Positions 25,599 through 33,341 of a stretch of DNA of 42,916 bases are shown here, one piece after another. Both the position numbers and the translations under genes were made by a program. Numbering within the stretch: position 1 is the stretch's first letter; every line of letters starts with the position of its first letter. The DNA is from MED-G16 sp964467915 (lineage in GTDB: Bacteria; Bacteroidota; Bacteroidia; Cytophagales; MED-G16): contig CAYXSW010000015.1 of assembly GCA_964467915.1 (NCBI GenBank), positions 1-42,916 on the forward strand, in the 5' to 3' direction. Below the pieces are notes generated by a model. It ran no database searches and was not told the origin of the DNA. It saw nothing but the letters and a program-made list of their open reading frames with translations.

Positions 25599-26235
25599 GT
25601 TAGAAAGATACGAGTATAATAAAAATTCAAATTATATAATTCAAGAAGGAAAATCATTATTTGAAAGAACTAAAGGGAACTGGAAGAAAATTTTTAAAAA
25701 TAATAACCCTATATATCTAGAATTAGGTTGTGGTAACGGTGAATATACTTTATCAAATTCAAAAAGACACCCTAAGTCAAATTTTATTGGTATAGACATA
25801 AAAGGTTCACGGTTATGGAAAGGAGCTAAATATTTAGAAAAAAACAACATTAAAAATGCATTATTTTTAAGGATTCAAATCGAAAATATTCTAGATTTTT
25901 TTGCTGAAGATGAAGTAGAAGAAATTATTATTTCATTTCCTGATCCTAGGCCAAAGAAAAGAGATATAAAAAAAAGACTAACTAATTTAAAATTTTTAGA
26001 GTCTTATAATAAAATAATTAGATATGGAGGAAAGCTAATGTTAAAAACTGATGATAAAGCTTTATTTTATTATTCCATTGATCAGATGAAAGATTCTAAA
26101 TTCAAAAACTTAAGGTATACAAATGACTTATATTCTTCTAAAAACTTTGAATCTATAAAGGAGGTAAAAACTAAATATGAAAGAAAATATTTAACAGAAG
26201 GGAAAAAAATAAAATTCTACGAATGTTTAAAATGA
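25588..26235 (+). CDS. trmB: tRNA (guanine-N7-)-methyltransferase
   Basis: Methylates N7 of guanosine 46 in the variable loop of tRNA using S-adenosylmethionine. The 215 residues include the SAM-binding motif LELGCGNGEY at 44-53, the acidic end of strand two in FIGIDIKGSRLWKGAKY, and the TrmB signature SFPDPRPKKRDIKKRL near 117-132. The usual form is FPDPWPKxRHxKRR, so the tryptophan is replaced by arginine here. The C-terminal LRYTNDLY...KTKYERKYLTEGKKI also matches the family. The start ATG lies eleven bases inside folC. The stop overlaps the end of the convergent trpF-like gene by nine bases. It is the last gene of the holA operon. Confidence 0.94.
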   Translation: MKNKLERYEYNKNSNYIIQEGKSLFERTKGNWKKIFKNNNPIYLELGCGNGEYTLSNSKRHPKSNFIGIDIKGSRLWKGAKYLEKNNIKNALFLRIQIENILDFFAEDEVEEIIISFPDPRPKKRDIKKRLTNLKFLESYNKIIRYGGKLMLKTDDKALFYYSIDQMKDSKFKNLRYTNDLYSSKNFESIKEVKTKYERKYLTEGKKIKFYECLK

Positions 26236-26832
26236 TTCATCAATAGCTTCTAAATAATCTGAAATTAAATCATAGTCTTTATAGCCTGGCCTAATTTCTT
26301 GAGATCCTTTTAACAATAAACCTAATTTAAACTTATCTAAATATGATTTTGTAGTATCAATATTTTCAAGAGGATTTGTAATTATTTCATAATTGTTATT
26401 AATCAATTCTAATTTATTAATAGAGTTCTTGTTCATATTATCAACAACTATACGACTTGAATATGGAAAGAAATTATTTAAATGATCATTTGTTTTTGAA
26501 GTTATCAACTTAGGATCAGGTATTAATACGATAATTTTTTTATTATCAAAATCAATATCTCTTATAGATTTATCAATGTTTATTAAAATATAATCAAAAT
26601 CTATTTCATTAAGTATGCTATTGATATAACTAGATGATGAATTATTAAATTCACCAACAAAATGAACACCATTAACCCAAGCAGATATTTCATTAATATT
26701 ATCTGTTGAAAGTTTGTTTTTTGATTTTTCATCTAAATCAAATCCCAGAGAATTCACCATCATACCTGAACAATATCTAGCATCACTTAAATTATAAATT
26801 GAACTCACGTGAACAAAATACTTTAGTGACAT
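26227..26832 (-). CDS. TrpF-like TIM-barrel protein lacking the catalytic cysteine
   Basis: A 201-residue protein that resembles phosphoribosylanthranilate isomerase (TrpF). The N-terminal pattern FVHVSSIYNLSDARYCSGMMVNSLGFDLD (residues 6-34) aligns with TrpF's KICGITNLEDA...GADALGF. The middle VNGVHFVGEFNN matches the VGVFVN strand. The end LLLKGSQEIRPGYKDYD resembles the SGGLxPG...KD phosphate-binding loop. In true TrpF the cysteine of KICG is the general base; here the aligned residue is serine 10. A possible acid aspartate is in RIVVDNM. No other trp gene is nearby. The gene overlaps trmB by nine bases and is divergent from mnmA through a shared palindromic promoter. I infer a repurposed TrpF-fold protein; isomerase activity is doubtful. 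Confidence 0.62.
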   Translation of the reverse strand: MSLKYFVHVSSIYNLSDARYCSGMMVNSLGFDLDEKSKNKLSTDNINEISAWVNGVHFVGEFNNSSSSYINSILNEIDFDYILINIDKSIRDIDFDNKKIIVLIPDPKLITSKTNDHLNNFFPYSSRIVVDNMNKNSINKLELINNNYEIITNPLENIDTTKSYLDKFKLGLLLKGSQEIRPGYKDYDLISDYLEAIDESF

Positions 26833-26854
26833 TGTTTAAACTGTTTATAAATAA

Positions 26855-26874
26855 TTTATTTTTGCAAAAATAAA
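26855..26874. promoter_or_regulatory. Perfect palindrome carrying two back-to-back -7 boxes
   Basis: The 20-base segment is a perfect palindrome centred between 26864 and 26865. Each arm contains TATTTTTG, a full TAnnTTTG match: 26857-26864 on the plus strand for mnmA (26 bases before its ATG) and 26872-26865 on the minus strand for the trpF-like gene (32 bases before its ATG). An ATTG at 26831-26834 may be a weak -33 for mnmA. The two boxes abut, so RNA polymerase bound in one direction should exclude the other. Confidence 0.6.
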
Positions 26875-26890
26875 CACAAAGAGTTCAAAT

Positions 26891-28033
26891 ATGAGCAAAC
26901 ATGGTAAAGTTCTTGTGGCTATGAGCGGCGGCATTGATAGTTCAGTGACAGCTATACTCTTAAAAGAACAAGGGTATGAAGTTATAGGGCTAACTATGAA
27001 GACATGGGATTACGTGTCTTCGGCTTCATCTAATAAAGAAACCGGATGTTGTAGCCTTGACTCTATTAATGATGCAAGAAACATAGCTGTTGACTTAGGT
27101 TTTCATCACAACATTTTAGATATAAGAGCTGAATTTGGTGATTATGTCATAGATTATTTTACCGATGAATATATGAGAGGGAGAACACCAAATCCATGTG
27201 TATTATGTAACACACATATTAAATGGGAAGCCTTACTTAAAAGAGCTGATAAATTGGATTGTGAGTTTATAGCTACTGGTCATTATGCTAATGTTAATAA
27301 GTCTAATGAAAATAGATTTTTTGTTTCTAAGGGTGAAGATAAAAATAAGGACCAGTCATATGCATTGTGGGGTATAAGCCAAGATAATCTTTCTAGAACT
27401 ATGTTCCCCCTAGGTAATTTAAAAAAAAGTCAAATAAGAGATATTGCAAAAAATGCCGGATACGATAATCTTGTAAAAAAGTCTGAATCATATGAAATAT
27501 GTTTTGTACCTGATAATGATTATAGAAACTTTCTTAAGAATAGAGTAGAGGATATAAATGATAAAGTTGGAAAAGGTAACTATATTGATGAAAAAGGTTT
27601 AGTAATTGGCGAACATGAAGGTTACCCATTTTATACAATTGGCCAGAGAAAAGGTCTAGGGATAGCACTTGGCTATCCTGCATATGTTACAAAAATTGAT
27701 AGTAAAAAAAATGAAGTAACTATTGGATCTTTTGATGAGTTAAAAAGAGATGGGATGTATGTCAATAAGTTAAATTTTATGAAATATGATAGAATAAATA
27801 ATAGAATGGATTCTCACACTAAGGTAAGATACAATGGCAACGGAAATCCTTCAATAATAGAACAAGTTGACGATATAATAAAAGTTTATTTTGGAAATGG
27901 AGTAAGTGCTATATCACCTGGTCAAGCTGCAGTTTTTTACGAAAATGATGATGTTATAGGTGGAGGGTGGATTAAATCAAGTTTTCAACAAAATAAAATA
28001 CAGGAAATAAAAAAAGTAAGATATAATGACTAA
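26891..28033 (+). CDS. mnmA: tRNA-specific 2-thiouridylase MnmA
   Basis: Inserts sulfur at position 2 of uridine 34 in tRNA-Lys, -Glu and -Gln. The 380 residues begin with the PP-loop ATP site MSGGIDSSV (11-19). The two catalytic cysteines are in place: C103 in TPNPCVLCN and C204 in SYEICFVPD, forming the transient disulfide and persulfide. KNKDQSYALWGI and FYTIGQRKGLGIALGYPAYV also match the family, and the C-terminal beta-barrel domain ends in GQAAVFYENDDVIGGGWI. C106 is a further cysteine in the CVLC motif. The gene is driven by the palindromic promoter and overlaps rpe by eight bases. It complements mnmE, which acts on the same nucleotide. Confidence 0.97.
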   Translation: MSKHGKVLVAMSGGIDSSVTAILLKEQGYEVIGLTMKTWDYVSSASSNKETGCCSLDSINDARNIAVDLGFHHNILDIRAEFGDYVIDYFTDEYMRGRTPNPCVLCNTHIKWEALLKRADKLDCEFIATGHYANVNKSNENRFFVSKGEDKNKDQSYALWGISQDNLSRTMFPLGNLKKSQIRDIAKNAGYDNLVKKSESYEICFVPDNDYRNFLKNRVEDINDKVGKGNYIDEKGLVIGEHEGYPFYTIGQRKGLGIALGYPAYVTKIDSKKNEVTIGSFDELKRDGMYVNKLNFMKYDRINNRMDSHTKVRYNGNGNPSIIEQVDDIIKVYFGNGVSAISPGQAAVFYENDDVIGGGWIKSSFQQNKIQEIKKVRYND

Positions 28034-28667
28034 AATATCTATATCAATACTTGATTGTGATTTTGAAAATATTAAATCAGAAATAGAAAAAATTAATATC
28101 AATAAAATTGATCTTATTCACATAGACATAATGGATGGAAAATTTGTCGAGAATAATACTGAAAAACTATTTGATTTAAATAAAATTTCTTTATTAACTA
28201 ATCTTAAATATGATATCCATCTTATGGTTAATGATCCGTTAGATAAACTAGATGATTATTTAAAATATAATCCAGATATAATTACAATTCACCTAGAAAA
28301 CAATTCGAATTTAATAGACTGTATAAATAAAATAAAAGAACACAATATCAGTGTTGGTGTTGCAATAAACCCTGACACTAAGATATCAGAAATGTATAGC
28401 ATATTAGACATGATTGATATGGTGCTAATAATGTCAGTATATCCTGGTCAAGGTGGGCAAAAATTTATCTATGATACCATCGAAAAGGTAAAAGTTTTAA
28501 ATGAAAGAAAAAGTGAGAAAGATTTTCTTATTTCAGTTGATGGAGGTGTAAATAACACTAACTCTAAAGAATTAATAAATGCAGGTGCAGATGTCTTAGT
28601 TTCAGGAAGTTATTTGGTGAAATCTAACAATTTAAATAACTCGATTAAATCACTCTTAATTCATTAA
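28026..28667 (+). CDS. rpe: Ribulose-phosphate 3-epimerase
   Basis: Interconverts ribulose 5-phosphate and xylulose 5-phosphate in the pentose phosphate pathway. The 213-residue TIM barrel keeps all expected metal ligands: H32 and D34 in LIHIDIMDG, H65 in YDIHLMV and D172 in SVDGGVN. The phosphate loops are present as MSVYPGQGGQKF and LVSGSYLV. It is somewhat divergent: the usual VPNxTFG after the first metal site is VENNTEK here, and the common N-terminal SILxxDF is SILDCDF. The start ATG lies eight bases inside mnmA, so translation is likely coupled. The assignment is good; the changed loop may affect substrate fit. Confidence 0.9.
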   Translation: MTKISISILDCDFENIKSEIEKININKIDLIHIDIMDGKFVENNTEKLFDLNKISLLTNLKYDIHLMVNDPLDKLDDYLKYNPDIITIHLENNSNLIDCINKIKEHNISVGVAINPDTKISEMYSILDMIDMVLIMSVYPGQGGQKFIYDTIEKVKVLNERKSEKDFLISVDGGVNNTNSKELINAGADVLVSGSYLVKSNNLNNSIKSLLIH

Positions 28668-28671
28668 AAAT

Positions 28672-28696
28672 CTTATTTTTTTGATTTAAAAATAAG
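28672..28696. repeat. Inverted repeat between rpe and gyrA
   Basis: CTTATTTTT (28672-28680) and AAAAATAAG (28688-28696) form a perfect 9-base stem with a 7-base loop, just after the rpe stop and directly before a -7-like box. It could be a weak terminator for mnmA-rpe, or an operator for gyrA. The stem holds only one G-C pair, so a strong terminator is unlikely. Confidence 0.45.
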
Positions 28697-28704
28697 TATA
28701 TTTA
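28697..28704 (+). promoter_or_regulatory. Probable -7 box for gyrA
   Basis: TATATTTA differs from TAnnTTTG at the last position only and ends 27 bases before the gyrA ATG. A TTTG at 28680-28683 is 13 bases upstream, closer than the usual 19 or so. The box is contiguous with the inverted repeat. Confidence 0.4.
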
Positions 28705-28731
28705 CACCATAAAAATCAATTAGTTTTTTCA

Positions 28732-31197
28732 ATGATAGAAGATAAAAATCAAAATATAATCCCAATCAATATTGAGGAGGAAATGAAAGGTGCATATATC
28801 GATTATTCGATGTCTGTTATTGTTTCAAGAGCATTGCCTGATGTCAGGGATGGTTTAAAGCCAGTTCATAGAAGAGTTTTGTATGGAATGCTTGAAATGG
28901 GGGTTAATTATAATAAAAGTTTTAAGAAGTCTGGAAGAATTGTTGGTGATGTCATGGGAAAATATCATCCACATGGTGACTCGTCTGTATATGAGACAAT
29001 GGTTAGAATGGCACAACCATGGTCACTTAGATATATTTTAGTTGATGGTCAAGGTAACTTTGGTTCAGTTGATGGTGATTCTCCTGCAGCAATGCGATAC
29101 ACAGAAGCAAAACTAAAAAGGATTTCAGATGAATTATTATCCGATATAAATAAAGACACAGTAGATTTTCAACCTAATTATGATGACACCTTAAACGAAC
29201 CTACTGTTCTCCCATCTAAATTTCCAAATTTACTAGTAAATGGATCTAGTGGTATTGCTGTAGGTATGGCTACTAATATGGCTCCACACAACTTATCTGA
29301 GGTAATTGATGGTACTATTCACTATATAGAAAATAATGATTGCTCAATAGAAGATTTAATGAAATTCATTAAAGCTCCTGATTTTCCTACAGGAGGTATT
29401 ATTTATGGTTATCAGGGCGTTAAATCTGCTTTTGAAACAGGAAAGGGTAGAGTTATAATAAGAGCTAAGGCAAGTATAGAGATTAATGATAATGAAAAAG
29501 ATCAAATTATAGTTTCTGAAATACCATATATGGTAAATAAAGCTTCTATGATTGAGAAAACAGCTCATCTTGTTAATGAGAAGAAAATTGAAGGTATAAG
29601 TGATATAAGAGATGAATCTGATAGGAACGGTTTAAGAATTATATATGATTTAAAAAGAGATGCTATACCTAATGTTGTTCTTAATAATCTATATAAATAC
29701 ACTCAATTACAATCTTCATTTGGTGTAAATAATGTAGCCCTTGTAAAAGGGAGACCCAAAACATTAAACCTTAGGGATTTGATTAAAAATTATGTAGAAC
29801 ATAGACATGAGGTTGTTACAAGAAGAACAGAATATGAACTTAAAGAAGCAGAAAAAAGGTCTCATATACTCCAAGGTTATATAATTGCATTAGACAACAT
29901 TGATGATGTTATAGATCTTATTAAAAAATCAAAAAGTCCAGAAGAAGCTAGAAATGGATTAATTTCTAAATACAAATTATCTGAAATTCAAGCTAAGGCT
30001 ATCTTAGAAATGAGACTCCAGAAATTAACTGGATTAGAAAGAGATAAAATTTTAAAAGAAAACGAAGCACTTAATCAACTCATTGAATCTTTAAAAGACG
30101 TACTTTCTGATAAGGGAAAAAGAATGGAGATTATTAAAAGTGAACTACAAGAAGTTAAAGATCGTTATGGTGATGATAGAAGATCTGAAATTGAACATTC
30201 AGCAGCAGAATTTACAGTAGAAGATATGATTCCAGATGAAGATATGGTAATCACATTTTCTCACCAGGGATATGTTAAGAGAACTTCATTAGATGAATAT
30301 AGAACTCAAAGTAGGGGAGGAGTGGGAGCTAAAGGAGTAAAGACTAAGGATGATGATTTTAATGAACATTTATTTATTGCCTCAACACATAATTATTTAC
30401 TTATTTTCACTGAATATGGTAAAGTATTTTGGAAAAAAGTATGGGAAATACCTGAAGGTTCTAAAGTATCAAAAGGTAGAGCCGTTCAAAATATTATAAA
30501 TATTGAACCTGGAGATTCTATAAGATCTGTTATTAATATAAATAACCTCTCAGATGAAGAGTATTTGGAAAACAATTACATTGTTATGTGTACTGTGGGG
30601 GGGGTAATAAAGAAAACTAAATTAGAAGCATACTCGAGACCAAGAGTCAATGGTATTAATGCAATAACAATTAGAGAAAATGACAGATTGTTAGATGTTA
30701 AATTAACTAATGGTGACAATCATATTATTATAGCTAAAAGATCAGGTAAAGCAATTAATTTCCATGAAAGTAATGTGAGACCAATGGGTAGAACAGCATC
30801 AGGAGTTAGAGGTGTTAAACTTGAAAATGATGATGATAGAGCTATCGGTATGGTGTGTGTTACAAGAGAAGATTCTGATTTACTTGTTGTCTCTAAAAAT
30901 GGATTTGGTAAAAGATCTTCAATTGGTGACTATAGAGTTACAAAAAGAGGTGGAAAAGGAGTTATGACATTGAAAATTACTGATAAAACAGGAAATTTAG
31001 TATCCATTAAAGAGGTGAAAACTAATGATCAGTTAATGATTATAAATAAATCAGGCATAACGATAAGAACTTCAATAACAGATGAGAACATTAGGGTTAT
31101 GGGTAGAGCAACTCAAGGTGTTAAATTAATTAAACTATCTGATGGTGATGAAATATCATCTGTCGCAAAGATTGAGAATTTAGAGGAAGAAGAATAA
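28732..31197 (+). CDS. gyrA: DNA gyrase subunit A
   Basis: The DNA-cutting subunit of gyrase, which introduces negative supercoils. It has 821 residues. The N-terminus MSVIVSRALPDVRDGLKPVHRRVLYGM is diagnostic. The catalytic tyrosine is Y123 in AAMRYTEAKL. The quinolone-pocket positions equivalent to E. coli Ser83 and Asp87 are S84 and E88 in HPHGDSSVYETM, a normal susceptible-type pair seen in many bacteria. The C-terminal DNA-wrapping domain starts near residue 505 and contains the GyrA box as QSRGGVG at 526-532, which distinguishes it from ParC. Repeated blades follow, such as VRPMGRTASGVRGVKL and RVMGRATQGVKLIKL. gyrB is not in the window. The gene has its own promoter-like box. Confidence 0.97.
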   Translation: MIEDKNQNIIPINIEEEMKGAYIDYSMSVIVSRALPDVRDGLKPVHRRVLYGMLEMGVNYNKSFKKSGRIVGDVMGKYHPHGDSSVYETMVRMAQPWSLRYILVDGQGNFGSVDGDSPAAMRYTEAKLKRISDELLSDINKDTVDFQPNYDDTLNEPTVLPSKFPNLLVNGSSGIAVGMATNMAPHNLSEVIDGTIHYIENNDCSIEDLMKFIKAPDFPTGGIIYGYQGVKSAFETGKGRVIIRAKASIEINDNEKDQIIVSEIPYMVNKASMIEKTAHLVNEKKIEGISDIRDESDRNGLRIIYDLKRDAIPNVVLNNLYKYTQLQSSFGVNNVALVKGRPKTLNLRDLIKNYVEHRHEVVTRRTEYELKEAEKRSHILQGYIIALDNIDDVIDLIKKSKSPEEARNGLISKYKLSEIQAKAILEMRLQKLTGLERDKILKENEALNQLIESLKDVLSDKGKRMEIIKSELQEVKDRYGDDRRSEIEHSAAEFTVEDMIPDEDMVITFSHQGYVKRTSLDEYRTQSRGGVGAKGVKTKDDDFNEHLFIASTHNYLLIFTEYGKVFWKKVWEIPEGSKVSKGRAVQNIINIEPGDSIRSVININNLSDEEYLENNYIVMCTVGGVIKKTKLEAYSRPRVNGINAITIRENDRLLDVKLTNGDNHIIIAKRSGKAINFHESNVRPMGRTASGVRGVKLENDDDRAIGMVCVTREDSDLLVVSKNGFGKRSSIGDYRVTKRGGKGVMTLKITDKTGNLVSIKEVKTNDQLMIINKSGITIRTSITDENIRVMGRATQGVKLIKLSDGDEISSVAKIENLEEEE

Positions 31198-31204
31198 ATT
31201 TTTT

Positions 31205-31212
31205 TAAATTTG
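31205..31212 (+). promoter_or_regulatory. -7 box upstream of the 462-residue TPR protein
   Basis: TAAATTTG is a full TAnnTTTG match, ending 22 bases before the ATG at 31235. It lies just after the gyrA stop, so the TPR gene has an independent promoter. Confidence 0.5.
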
Positions 31213-31234
31213 TAATTATTAAAATTTTTAAAAA

Positions 31235-32623
31235 ATGAAAAAGTTATTATTACTACTATTACTGATCAATATATCATTTATAGGCTTTTCTCAGTACAAG
31301 GGTAATCCAGGAAAAGCTAAATCCTTATTAGACAAGTCTGCATTAAAATCAAATGAAAGTGAAATAAGGGGGTTGTTGATTAATGCAAAAGGCGAAATAG
31401 ATGCAGCAATATTATTAGATAAACAAAAACAAAAACCAAACACATGGCTAATAAGGGGAGATGTATATGCTGCAATAGCTAAAGGTTATTCTGATATTGA
31501 TAATGAAGCAATTGAAAAGTCAATTGAAGCATACGATAAAATTGGAACTGAAGTGCCAACTAAAGATTTTAATATAATTCAAAATATGACTGCCGGAAGA
31601 CAAAATTTGTCATCTTATTTTGTTAACAATGCAATAATGTCACTTCAAAGCACAGGAGAGCCAAATTATGAGTCTGCATTTAGTGCCTTTTCTAATTCAT
31701 TAAGAGTAAACCCAAACGATACCTTAGGCTTATTATATGGAGGATATGTTGCAGAACAATTACAAAAATATGGTGATGCATTAACATACTATGATAAGTT
31801 AATGAGCCTGAATATATTAAATGATAAAAACACAAATACAATTTTTCAGAATTCTATTAATATTTTATATAAAAACTGTGATCTCTTTACAGAATGTGAA
31901 TCTTATGAAAGAACATTAGGATTGATTGAAAAAGCAAAAGTACTCTTCCCAGATAATAACTATTATCCATCAGTAGAGATTAATATTGCAATGAAATTAA
32001 ATAAGGTAGAAGAGGCAAGAATTAAAATTGATAATCAATTAAGTCTGGACCCAGAAAATCCTAGTTTACATTTTAATAGAGCTGTTCTTTATTATAATCT
32101 TGGTTTAGCTTTATCAGAAAGAACTGATTTTTCAGAAAAAGAAAAATTAGATACAATAGATATTGTATATAAAAGCTCTATTGAGTCATATAAAACCACA
32201 TTACAATTTGATCCAAATAATGATAGAGCAGTTTTATACTTACTTGATGCATATAAAGCAAATGCTAAGCCATACTATGACTTAGAGAGAAACTTAGACT
32301 TTTTAGCACTAAAAAATAAGTACCAATCTGAATCAGATAGATTAAAGAATGAAGGTAATTCAAGAATTTCAGAAGCTAAGTATTATGCCCAAAGCTATGT
32401 TGAAATGAAAGGGGAGGAGATATCTAATGAAGATATTGCAACTATATATCCCATATTTTCTATATTAGAAGACTATGATAACCTTATTCATGTTTTAAAT
32501 ATTTCTATATCAAGAGATAATACTAACATCGAGTATTTAGAAGTCTTAAGAGGTGCATACATGAAGAAGAAAGATTATGAAAATGCTGAGAGAATATATC
32601 AAATGATCTTAGCGCTCGAGTAA
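31235..32623 (+). CDS. Secreted TPR-repeat protein
   Basis: A 462-residue protein with a classical signal peptide (MKKLLLLLLLINISFIGFSQ). The mature part has about seven to eight tetratricopeptide-like helical pairs, among them AFSAFSNSLRVNPNDTLGLLY, HFNRAVLYYNLGLALSE and SYKTTLQFDPNNDRAVLYL. The last unit is YENAERIYQMILALE. The N-terminal mature segment (KGNPGKAKSLLDKSAL) resembles periplasmic TPR proteins that are common beside gyrA in Flavobacteriia, a pattern I recall but cannot verify here. It probably acts as a periplasmic scaffold. Its stop lies nine bases from the stop of the convergent 72-residue protein gene. Confidence 0.88.
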   Translation: MKKLLLLLLLINISFIGFSQYKGNPGKAKSLLDKSALKSNESEIRGLLINAKGEIDAAILLDKQKQKPNTWLIRGDVYAAIAKGYSDIDNEAIEKSIEAYDKIGTEVPTKDFNIIQNMTAGRQNLSSYFVNNAIMSLQSTGEPNYESAFSAFSNSLRVNPNDTLGLLYGGYVAEQLQKYGDALTYYDKLMSLNILNDKNTNTIFQNSINILYKNCDLFTECESYERTLGLIEKAKVLFPDNNYYPSVEINIAMKLNKVEEARIKIDNQLSLDPENPSLHFNRAVLYYNLGLALSERTDFSEKEKLDTIDIVYKSSIESYKTTLQFDPNNDRAVLYLLDAYKANAKPYYDLERNLDFLALKNKYQSESDRLKNEGNSRISEAKYYAQSYVEMKGEEISNEDIATIYPIFSILEDYDNLIHVLNISISRDNTNIEYLEVLRGAYMKKKDYENAERIYQMILALE

Positions 32624-32632
32624 TTTTTTCTA

Positions 32633-32851
32633 CTATTTGTCATCATCACAGTCTTCGTGAACATCCGATATTAATCCTTTAAAGTGTATATGCTCTTTTG
32701 GTAAATAAATACTAGCTAGAATCTCAATAGTTGCAGCAGTAAATGCTATGCTAGCTGTTATATAAGCTTCTTCATATAATGCTGAAAAGAATTCAAATAA
32801 ATGAAAAAATGAGTGGAGTCTGAGTCCCCATCTAATTATTTTAATTATCAT
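32633..32851 (-). CDS. Small membrane protein with acidic tail, unknown function
   Basis: A 72-residue protein starting MIIKIIRWGLRLHSFFHLFEFF. One or two hydrophobic helices span about residues 10-50, including EEAYITASIAFTAATIEILASIYL. The tail HIHFKGLISDVHEDCDDDK contains three histidines, one cysteine and a run of acids, which could bind a metal. It overlaps the upstream NTF2-like gene by eleven bases on the same strand, which supports it being a real gene rather than a chance frame. I do not recognise a named family. Its function cannot be read from context. Confidence 0.65.
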   Translation of the reverse strand: MIIKIIRWGLRLHSFFHLFEFFSALYEEAYITASIAFTAATIEILASIYLPKEHIHFKGLISDVHEDCDDDK

Positions 32852-33299
32852 TTTTTAAAAACATTTTAATTTCTTTAGAATATTCAATCAATAGTTCATT
32901 TGGAATAGGTAATAATAAATTATACTGCGAAATTTTCCATCCAATCTCAGTCTTAACTAAAACACCAGTGCCTCTAAATACACCATATTTATCATTATTT
33001 AATTCCTCATCAAACCACGCTGTATTATTATCTTTATCAATATAAATATTTCTATTAATTGGATAATAAGTCCAACCTGTACCATCAGAAAATCTTTTCG
33101 TTGTATATACTTTAAATTCTGCTATTGACCATCTTTCTTTTGAATCAGTGCCAAAGAAAACAGCATTATCATCAAATAAATTAAAATATTTTTTTCCATC
33201 AGCTTTACTAGCATAAAAGTGTAAATCATCTAACACCTTATTAATTTGTTTTTTATCATCAACTGAAATAAATATTAATATGAGTAGTATACTTTTCAT
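32841..33299 (-). CDS. NTF2-like (SnoaL-type) protein, probably exported
   Basis: A 152-residue protein with a short hydrophobic N-terminus (MKSILLILIFIS) that may be an export signal, although no clear cleavage site follows. The rest fits the cone-shaped NTF2/SnoaL fold: an initial helix (INKVLDDLHFYASKADGKKYFNLFDDNAVFFGTD), then the WSIAEFKVYTTKRF helix, then strands WTYYPINRNIYIDKDNNTAWFDEEL and FRGTGVLVKTEIGWKISQYNLLLPIPN. This is the SnoaL_3-like pattern often found in secreted Bacteroidota proteins. No catalytic function can be assigned. It lies downstream of the GH3 gene with a 42-base gap and overlaps the 72-residue gene. Confidence 0.8.
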   Translation of the reverse strand: MKSILLILIFISVDDKKQINKVLDDLHFYASKADGKKYFNLFDDNAVFFGTDSKERWSIAEFKVYTTKRFSDGTGWTYYPINRNIYIDKDNNTAWFDEELNNDKYGVFRGTGVLVKTEIGWKISQYNLLLPIPNELLIEYSKEIKMFLKNDN

Positions 33300-33341
33300 T
33301 AGAATTTCCTATTTAACATAATATAAATTATATAACATCTT

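Noticed and set aside
28732..31197. ParC (topoisomerase IV subunit) instead of GyrA
   Set aside because: The QSRGGVG GyrA box and a full set of C-terminal wrapping repeats favour gyrase.
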